From assembly GCF_020097135.1 (NCBI RefSeq), contig NZ_CP083608.1, positions 992,001 to 1,056,000 on the forward strand: 64,000 nucleotides of DNA, in the 5' to 3' direction. This document shows positions 58,092 to 64,000 of this stretch, piece by piece (position 1 is the first letter of the stretch; each line of letters opens with the position of its first letter). The stretch is from Macrococcus armenti. Lineage in GTDB: Bacteria; Bacillota; Bacilli; Staphylococcales; Staphylococcaceae. A program made the translations under genes and the position numbers. The notes beneath the pieces were generated by a model. The model saw only the letters and a list, made by a program, of their open reading frames with translations. It made no database searches and was not told the DNA's origin.

Positions 58092-58460
58092 TTATTTAGA
58101 GCGTAATAAATCTCTGATTTCTGTTAATAACACAGTATTTTCTTCCACTGCTTCTTCAACTTCTTCAACTTCACTTTTACGCGTTAATTTGTTGATTAAT
58201 TTGATGAAGATGAAAATTGCAACTGCAACGATTAAGAAATCGATAATTGATTGAATGAAGACACCATATTTGATTCCTTTGTAAGCCCAGTTTGAAGCAA
58301 AGTCCGTGTCTCCAAAAATAAGACCGATAATAGGCATAATAACATCTGCTACTAAAGATGATACAATTTTACCAAATGCAGCACCAATTACTACTGCTAC
58401 AGCTAAATCTAATACATTTCCTTTAATCGCAAACTCTTTAAATTCTTTTAATAATGACAT
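58092..58460 (-). CDS. mscL: Large-conductance mechanosensitive channel
   Basis: 122-residue two-helix channel that vents solutes on osmotic downshock. The first helix [24 protein letters not shown] is highly conserved and the second lies at [22 protein letters not shown] near 70. The C-terminal cytosolic helix is acidic. AGGAGGTGA precedes the ATG. It lies divergent to a betaine carrier gene, a coherent osmotic pair. Confidence 0.94.
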   Translation of the reverse strand: MSLLKEFKEFAIKGNVLDLAVAVVIGAAFGKIVSSLVADVIMPIIGLIFGDTDFASNWAYKGIKYGVFIQSIIDFLIVAVAIFIFIKLINKLTRKSEVEEVEEAVEENTVLLTEIRDLLRSK

Positions 58461-58580
58461 GTATAGTCACCTCCTAATAAACATAAGTTTACAATGTTAC
58501 ATTTTAAAAATCAATTTATTTTTAATAAATATTATGTAAATAGTATTTTCCTAAATTGAATTTTGTTAAATTTCAATCAT

Positions 58581-58609
58581 TTGTGAAGTTATATATCGTT
58601 TGTTATACT
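58581..58609 (+). promoter_or_regulatory. Promoter of the BCCT carrier gene
   Basis: TTGTGA (58581-58586), 17 bases, TATACT (58604-58609). Confidence 0.7.
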
Positions 58610-58652
58610 TAAAACTGTTTTACTTATAATTTAATTTTGAAAGGAGAAATGT

Positions 58653-60206
58653 ATGGTAAACGGAAAAAAACTTACTTCTGTATTTTACATTGCATTATTT
58701 TTTGTATTAATTACTGTTTTGTTTGGTGTAATATCGCCAGAAGGATTTGAAAGTGTTACTGGTAAAGTTAACGCATTTATTACTCAGTACTTTGGTTGGT
58801 ACTATGTAATGATTACATCTATATTTGTCTTTGCTTGTCTATTTTTAATTTTAAGTCCAATTGGAAAATTAAAGCTAGGGAAGCCGACAGATAAGCCGGA
58901 GTTCAGTACAATGTCATGGTTTGCGATGTTATTTAGTGCTGGTATGGGTATTGGACTCGTCTTCTATGGTGCAGCAGAACCACTTAGCCACTTTATTAAT
59001 TCACCGACAGGTAGTGGTGAAACAGATGGCGCAATGAAAGACGCTTTCAGATACACATTCTTTCACTGGGGTTTTCATGCATGGGCTACATACGGCATCG
59101 TAGCGTTAGGGCTTGCTTATGCACAATTCAGAAAAGGTGAAGCTGGGTTACTATCAAAAACTTTAAGACCGATACTCGGCGATAAAGTAGATGGATTTAT
59201 CGGAACAATCATTGATGTACTTGCAGTATTTGCTACTGTTGTAGGGGTTGCAGTTTCATTAGGTATGGGTGCTCAGCAGATCAATGGTGGTTTACATTTC
59301 TTATTTGATGTACCAAATAATATATCAACAAAGATGATTATTATCGTTGTTGTAACAGTTTTATTCCTTGTAAGTGCATGGAGTGGATTATCTAAAGGGA
59401 TACAAATATTAAGTAACGTGAATATTGGTCTCGCAACGTTATTATTATTTGCTGTTTTATTTATTGGACCGACAGTTTTAATTATGAACATGTTCTCGAC
59501 TTCTATCGGGAATCTGCTTCAAAATTTCCTATCAATGAGTTTTGATGCGGCACCGTTAGATAAATCAAAACGTGAATGGATGAATGGCTGGACAATCTAT
59601 TACTGGGGTTGGTGGATGAGCTGGAGTCCATTCGTTGGAATATTTATCGCACGTGTTTCGAAAGGTCGTACGATTCGTGAGTTTCTGATTGGGGTTCTAC
59701 TTGTACCGACATTGATCAGTATGCTCTGGTTTAGTGTGTTTGGCGTAAGTGGTATTGAAATCTTCAAGAAATTCCCGAGCATCGGCAAACTTGCAGTAGA
59801 AACACAGCTGTTTGCAATCTTTGAACATATGCCAATGGCGATGGGATTATCTTTAATCGCGTTGTTATTAATTTGTACGTTCTTTATTACTTCAGCTGAC
59901 TCAGCTACGTTTGTACTCGGTATGCAAACGACAAACGGGTCGCTGGAACCTGCAAATTATATTAAAGTAATTTGGGGACTGGCACAAAGTATTATTGCAG
60001 CTGTATTATTATATGCAGGTGGACTTGGTGCATTGCAGAGTGCTGCAATCATTGCAGCTTTTCCATTCTCATTTGTATTAATTCTGATGCTTTATGCGTT
60101 ATATAAAGATGGAAATGCTGAACGTATGAGAATAGGTTTAACATTAAAACCGGATAAGAAATTTCGTAAAACGAATTCATCTGATTTTGAAGTAGATAAT
60201 CAATAA
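58653..60206 (+). CDS. BCCT-family betaine/choline/carnitine transporter
   Basis: 517-residue, 12-helix secondary carrier. The betaine-binding aromatic box region WWMSWSPFVGIFIARVSKGRTIREF near residue 325, MLFSAGMGIGLVFYGAAEPL near 95 and TSADSATFVLGMQTT near 410 are typical. Likely an OpuD-type glycine betaine importer for osmoprotection, by family; the exact substrate is inference. AAAGGAGA is upstream. Codon use is normal. Confidence 0.9.
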   Translation: MVNGKKLTSVFYIALFFVLITVLFGVISPEGFESVTGKVNAFITQYFGWYYVMITSIFVFACLFLILSPIGKLKLGKPTDKPEFSTMSWFAMLFSAGMGIGLVFYGAAEPLSHFINSPTGSGETDGAMKDAFRYTFFHWGFHAWATYGIVALGLAYAQFRKGEAGLLSKTLRPILGDKVDGFIGTIIDVLAVFATVVGVAVSLGMGAQQINGGLHFLFDVPNNISTKMIIIVVVTVLFLVSAWSGLSKGIQILSNVNIGLATLLLFAVLFIGPTVLIMNMFSTSIGNLLQNFLSMSFDAAPLDKSKREWMNGWTIYYWGWWMSWSPFVGIFIARVSKGRTIREFLIGVLLVPTLISMLWFSVFGVSGIEIFKKFPSIGKLAVETQLFAIFEHMPMAMGLSLIALLLICTFFITSADSATFVLGMQTTNGSLEPANYIKVIWGLAQSIIAAVLLYAGGLGALQSAAIIAAFPFSFVLILMLYALYKDGNAERMRIGLTLKPDKKFRKTNSSDFEVDNQ

Positions 60207-60221
60207 CCAAATAAACTTTGT

Positions 60222-60260
60222 AACAGACATAAATTTATTATTAAATTTATGTCTGTTTTT
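60222..60260 (+). terminator. Terminator after the BCCT carrier
   Basis: AACAGACATAAATTTA-ttat-TAAATTTATGTCTGTT with T run. Confidence 0.85.
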
Positions 60261-60264
60261 ATAT

Positions 60265-60279
60265 ATAAGTAAAACTTAT
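60265..60279. promoter_or_regulatory. CcpC-like dyad upstream of acnA
   Basis: ATAAGTAAAACTTAT matches the ATAA-N7-TTAT dyad described for CcpC operators at Bacillus citB and citZ. It lies about 25-40 bases upstream of the extended -10 TGTGATAAT at 60303-60311, with another TTAT at 60293-60296. Confidence 0.6.
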
Positions 60280-60302
60280 AATTATATATAGCTTATTTGG
60301 AA

Positions 60303-60311
60303 TGTGATAAT
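60303..60311 (+). promoter_or_regulatory. Extended -10 promoter of acnA
   Basis: TGTGATAAT; the -35 region is weak, as expected for an activated or tightly regulated promoter. Confidence 0.5.
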
Positions 60312-60381
60312 ATTTACTTCTATTTAATAATTGATTAAAATAATATTGTAAAGGCTTTAATAATCAATAGGGGGAACCAGT

Positions 60382-63090
60382 ATGAATTCAAATTTAAAGC
60401 AAGCTGCTAAACAGACATTTGACCTGAATGGTAAAAGTTACACATTTTACAGTTTGAAATCACTAGAAGAACTTGGTTTAGGTGAAATTAAGAAGTTACC
60501 TTATTCGATTCGAGTATTATTAGAATCTGTATTAAGACAATATGATGGACGTGTAATTAATGAAGAGCATATTAAGCATTTAGTGAAATGGGGTAAAAAG
60601 AACGATCCGAATGCAGAAGTACCGTTTAAACCTTCGCGCGTTATTTTACAGGACTTCACTGGTGTTCCAGCTGTAGTTGATCTAGCATCGCTTCGTAAAG
60701 CAATGGATGATGTTGGTGGAGATGTTACTAAGATTAATCCAGAAGTACCGGTTGACTTAGTAATTGACCACTCAGTTCAAGTGGATGCTTTCGGTAATGA
60801 ATCAGCATTGCAACGCAATATGGAGTTAGAATTTGCGCGCAATAAAGAACGTTATCAATTCTTAAACTGGGCAACTAAGGCATTTGATAACTATCGTGCA
60901 GTACCTCCTGCAACAGGTATTGTGCATCAAGTAAACTTAGAATATTTAGCTAACGTTGTGCATGTAAGAGAAGTTGAAGGTGAACAAGTTGCTTTCCCGG
61001 ATACACTCGTAGGTACTGATTCACATACAACTATGATTAACGGTATCGGTGTACTCGGATGGGGTGTAGGTGGTATTGAAGCAGAAGCGGGCATGCTTGG
61101 ACAACCATCATATTTCCCTGTCCCTGAAGTTATCGGTGTAAAATTAACTGGTGAATTACCTGAAGGTGCAACAGCGACAGACCTAGCATTGCGTGTAACT
61201 CAAGAGTTACGTAAAAAAGGTGTCGTAGGTAAATTTGTTGAGTTTTATGGACCGGGTGTAGTGAATTTACCATTAGCAGATAGAGCAACTATTGCGAATA
61301 TGGCACCTGAATACGGTGCAACTTGTGGTTTCTTCCCAGTTGATGAAGAATCATTAAATTATATGCGTTTGACAGGGCGAGACGAAGCACATATTGAGCT
61401 TGTAAAAGAATATTTAGTGAAAAACGATATGTTCTTCACGACAGATAAAGAGGATCCTACTTATACGGATACGCTGAATTTAGATTTATCAACTGTAGAA
61501 GCGTCACTTTCTGGTCCGAAACGTCCTCAGGATTTAATCAAATTAAGCGACATGAAAAAAGAATTCGTTAAGTCCGTTACTGCTAAAGCAGGAAATCAAG
61601 GTCATGGATTAAATAAATCAGAGTTTGATAAAACTGCAACAGCAACGTTATCAGATGGAAAAACAGTTACAATGAAAACAGGAGATATTGCAATCGCAGC
61701 AATTACATCTTGTACGAATACTTCAAACCCTTATGTTATGTTAGGGGCTGGACTTGTTGCTAAAAAAGCAATTGAAAAAGGACTAAAAGTTCCTGCCTAT
61801 GTTAAAACATCATTAGCTCCGGGATCAAAAGTCGTAACAGGCTACCTTGAAGATTCTGGCTTACAGAAATATTTAGGTGAGCTAGGCTTTAATACTGTAG
61901 GATACGGTTGTACGACTTGTATCGGTAACTCAGGACCTTTATTACCTGAAATCGAGGACATGATTTCTAAAGAAGATTTACTTGTAACATCTGTATTATC
62001 AGGAAACCGTAACTTTGAAGGTCGTATTCATCCATTAGTTAAAGCGAACTACTTAGCTTCACCACAACTTGTTGTAGCTTATGCCTTAGCAGGAACTGTT
62101 GATATCGATTTACAAAACGACCCTATTGGAAAAGGTCATGATGGTAAAGATGTATTCCTGAAAGATATTTGGCCATCAATTGAAGAAGTTAAAAATGAAG
62201 TACATTCTGTAGTAACACCTGAACTATTCCGCAAAGAATATGAGAATGTATTTAATTCAAATGAAATGTGGAATAAAATTGAATCTACTGATCGAGCATT
62301 ATATGACTTCGATCCAAGTTCAACATATATTCAGAACCCGACATTCTTTGAAGGTCTTTCAAAAGAGCCTGGTGCTATTGAGCCTTTAAAAGACTTAAGT
62401 GTTATGGGGAAATTCGGTGATTCAGTAACGACTGACCATATTTCACCAGCTGGTGCTATCGGTAAAGATACGCCTGCAGGAAAGTATTTAAGAGAAAATG
62501 GTGTAGAAATACGTGACTTTAACTCGTATGGTTCACGTCGTGGTAATCACGAAGTAATGATGCGTGGAACATTTGCCAACATTCGTATTAAAAACCAAAT
62601 TGCACCTGGAACTGAAGGTGGATTTACGACTTACTGGCCAACAGGTGAAGTAATGCCGATATTTGATGCTTGTATGAAATATCAGGCTGATGGTACTGGA
62701 TTAGTTGTTCTTGCTGGTAATGATTACGGTATGGGATCTAGTCGTGACTGGGCTGCTAAAGGTACAAATTTATTAGGTGTTAAAACTGTTATCGCTGAGA
62801 GCTATGAACGTATTCACCGCTCTAACCTAGTGATGATGGGTGTATTACCATTACAATTCTTAAAAGGTGATTCAGCAGAAAAACTTGGATTAGATGGAAG
62901 TGAAAAGTTCTCTGTTGAAATTCATGAAGGCATTAAACCTCGTGATGAAGTAAAAGTTTCAGCTGTAAAAACTGATGGAACAACAGTTGAATTTAATGCA
63001 TTGGCACGTTTCGATTCAGAAGTGGAAATTGATTACTATCGCCATGGTGGAATTCTTCAAATGGTACTTCGAGGAAAACTTGCTGAATAA
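60382..63090 (+). CDS. acnA: Aconitate hydratase A
   Basis: 902-residue TCA-cycle enzyme interconverting citrate and isocitrate. Cluster ligands are Cys in [10 protein letters not shown] near residue 448 and the pair in [12 protein letters not shown] near 513. Active-site motifs [21 protein letters not shown] near 213, [18 protein letters not shown] near 713 and [13 protein letters not shown] near 780 are intact. Bacterial aconitase A can also bind mRNA as a moonlighting regulator. AGGGGGAA precedes the ATG. Confidence 0.96.
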   Translation: MNSNLKQAAKQTFDLNGKSYTFYSLKSLEELGLGEIKKLPYSIRVLLESVLRQYDGRVINEEHIKHLVKWGKKNDPNAEVPFKPSRVILQDFTGVPAVVDLASLRKAMDDVGGDVTKINPEVPVDLVIDHSVQVDAFGNESALQRNMELEFARNKERYQFLNWATKAFDNYRAVPPATGIVHQVNLEYLANVVHVREVEGEQVAFPDTLVGTDSHTTMINGIGVLGWGVGGIEAEAGMLGQPSYFPVPEVIGVKLTGELPEGATATDLALRVTQELRKKGVVGKFVEFYGPGVVNLPLADRATIANMAPEYGATCGFFPVDEESLNYMRLTGRDEAHIELVKEYLVKNDMFFTTDKEDPTYTDTLNLDLSTVEASLSGPKRPQDLIKLSDMKKEFVKSVTAKAGNQGHGLNKSEFDKTATATLSDGKTVTMKTGDIAIAAITSCTNTSNPYVMLGAGLVAKKAIEKGLKVPAYVKTSLAPGSKVVTGYLEDSGLQKYLGELGFNTVGYGCTTCIGNSGPLLPEIEDMISKEDLLVTSVLSGNRNFEGRIHPLVKANYLASPQLVVAYALAGTVDIDLQNDPIGKGHDGKDVFLKDIWPSIEEVKNEVHSVVTPELFRKEYENVFNSNEMWNKIESTDRALYDFDPSSTYIQNPTFFEGLSKEPGAIEPLKDLSVMGKFGDSVTTDHISPAGAIGKDTPAGKYLRENGVEIRDFNSYGSRRGNHEVMMRGTFANIRIKNQIAPGTEGGFTTYWPTGEVMPIFDACMKYQADGTGLVVLAGNDYGMGSSRDWAAKGTNLLGVKTVIAESYERIHRSNLVMMGVLPLQFLKGDSAEKLGLDGSEKFSVEIHEGIKPRDEVKVSAVKTDGTTVEFNALARFDSEVEIDYYRHGGILQMVLRGKLAE

Positions 63091-63103
63091 TATTATTTCT
63101 ATA

Positions 63104-63137
63104 AACAGGGGTGATTTAAATATTCACTCCTGTTTTT
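63104..63137 (+). terminator. Terminator after acnA
   Basis: AACAGGGGTGA-tttaaata-TTCACTCCTGTT (one G-T wobble) with T run. Confidence 0.78.
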
Positions 63138-63188
63138 CTCTGATATTTTTGATATTATTGTTTTGAGCTTACATAAAGGAGAATTAAG

Positions 63189-63608
63189 ATGTATATTACT
63201 GAAAAGAAAATCGATGTTCGATATGCAGAAACTGATAAAATGGGTGTTGTTTACCATGCTAATTATTTAGTATGGTTTGAAGTTGGTCGTACAGACTTCA
63301 TTAAAAAAGCAGGATTTAATTATCAATCTATGGAAGATGAAGGCCTAATTTCACCCGTTCTTGATGTTCAAGTCAAATATAAGCAATCTGTAACGTATCC
63401 TGAGTCAGTGATCGTAAAAACGTGGATTGACCAATATAGTAAGCTTAAAACCATATATGCTTATGAAGTAATTAAAGAAGATGGATCTATTGCTGCAACA
63501 GGTAAGACGACGCATGTGATTATTAAAAAGGGAAGTGAGAAGCCCGTAAGACTGGATAGATATTATCCAGATTGGCATGAAAAGTATTTGGAACTATCGG
63601 AGAAGTAA
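63189..63608 (+). CDS. 4-hydroxybenzoyl-CoA thioesterase-family acyl-CoA thioesterase (YneP-like)
   Basis: 139-residue hotdog-fold thioesterase. The active-site stretch VRYAETDKMGVVYHANYLVWFEVGR near residue 10 includes the catalytic Asp and the HxNY motif. AAAGGAGA precedes the ATG. The order acnA, thioesterase, plsY is shared with staphylococci. The physiological acyl-CoA is unknown. Confidence 0.88.
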   Translation: MYITEKKIDVRYAETDKMGVVYHANYLVWFEVGRTDFIKKAGFNYQSMEDEGLISPVLDVQVKYKQSVTYPESVIVKTWIDQYSKLKTIYAYEVIKEDGSIAATGKTTHVIIKKGSEKPVRLDRYYPDWHEKYLELSEK

Positions 63609-63613
63609 TTTAA

Positions 63614-63650
63614 TATAAAACCCGACTAACTGATATGGCCGGGTTTTATA
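63614..63650. terminator. Bidirectional terminator between the thioesterase gene and plsY
   Basis: TATAAAACCCG-actaactgatatggc-CGGGTTTTATA. Confidence 0.78.
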
Positions 63651-63661
63651 TTGCAATTATA

Positions 63662-64000
63662 TTATTTTTTAAATGATATTTTTGGTTCTGTTCCATTTAA
63701 AATTCGTGCAATATTAGATTTATGGCGATAGACGATTAATACCATCAACGCAAATGATATTACTTTTAAGATGATATCATCAAAAAATAAAGTCGTTATA
63801 AAGTTAGCAATACTTGTAAAAATACTCGTTAATGACACCATTCTCGTAGTAAATAATAATGTAAAAAAGATAACTGCAATGATTGTGAATACAATAGGAT
63901 TAACACCTAGAATAACTCCGGCACTTGTTGCTACAGCTTTACCGCCTTTAAATTTTAAATATATAGGGTAAACATGTCCTAATATTGCAGCGAGACCAAA
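63662..64000 (-). CDS. plsY: Acyl-phosphate:glycerol-3-phosphate acyltransferase PlsY, C-terminal part (continues beyond window)
   Basis: The last 113 residues of PlsY, which acylates glycerol-3-phosphate in phospholipid synthesis. The conserved phosphate-binding stretch LGHVYPIYLKFKGGKAVATS lies at the window edge and the protein ends in IARILNGTEPKISFKK, with the family motif RxNIxRxxxGTEPK. Several hydrophobic helices lie between. The 5' end and start lie past 64000. It uses the glycerol-3-phosphate made by the GlpK at 17135. Confidence 0.9.
   Translation of the reverse strand, partial: FGLAAILGHVYPIYLKFKGGKAVATSAGVILGVNPIVFTIIAVIFFTLLFTTRMVSLTSIFTSIANFITTLFFDDIILKVISFALMVLIVYRHKSNIARILNGTEPKISFKK

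Noticed and set aside
63771-63971. Plus-strand 66-residue frame near the window end
   Set aside because: It is opposite plsY, whose FKGGKAVATS motif and length are clear; no ribosome site.

Overview
The window is a low-GC Firmicutes chromosome segment from the family Staphylococcaceae. Gene content and order (korAB, miaB-ricA-mutS-mutL, glpP-glpF-glpK-glpD, miaA-hfq, a glutathione peroxidase, hflX, ynbB-homologue, glnR-glnA; then thr genes, lexA/sosA, tkt, ccdA, sbcDC, mscL, a BCCT carrier, acnA, thioesterase, plsY) match the core chromosome of Staphylococcus as I remember it. Protein divergence and the accessory genes suggest a relative such as Macrococcus; that genus call is an inference. 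There is no rRNA, tRNA, CRISPR array or prophage.

Layout. 1-1608 holds the 3' part of korA and complete korB (2-oxoacid:ferredoxin oxidoreductase). 1655-4566 is a TPP-riboswitch-controlled thiamine/precursor ABC transporter with a small cytosolic thiamine-binding protein. 4567-8977 carries a DedA membrane protein and a two-gene heterodimeric ABC exporter with complementary degenerate ATPase sites. 9128-15623 is tRNA modification and mismatch repair (miaB, ricA, mutS, mutL). 15623-20366 is glycerol catabolism with an antitermination leader. 20457-27422 contains an esterase, miaA-hfq, a peroxidase, hflX, a PLP enzyme and the glnRA operon with its GlnR operator. 27614-34540 has a short ORF, a DUF2332 protein, aspartokinase divergent from hom-thrC-thrB, and a HAD phosphatase. 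34530-37527 is pantothenate synthesis (panE divergent from panB-panC-panD). 37582-39085 is an intact IS3/IS150-type insertion sequence that landed in the loop of the panD terminator. 39148-41181 has a small unknown gene, an amino-acid permease and a relic of an FAD oxidoreductase.

41330-46140 is a zinc-scarcity cluster. Three similar palindromes with the Zur-box core CGTAA-N3-TTACG sit just downstream of -10 elements, in front of (i) a CobW-family GTPase plus L33, (ii) a His-rich AdcA/ZnuA lipoprotein plus Cys-less S14, and (iii) a stand-alone ZinT lipoprotein. Three small unstudied genes lie in between. 46215-47865 has two very short ORFs and the SOS locus lexA/sosA with three LexA boxes. 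47887-64000 is core again: tkt, UPF0154, a lipoprotein, ccdA-ccdC, DUF2621, a DUF1659/DUF2922 pair, sbcD-sbcC, SCO1, mscL, a betaine carrier, acnA with a CcpC-like dyad, a thioesterase and the 3' end of plsY.

I did not find a wholly new multi-gene system. The strongest signals are the insertion-sequence position in the terminator loop, the three-promoter zinc cluster with split AdcA and ZinT, the GlnR operator that doubles as a terminator stem, and several unannotated short ORFs.
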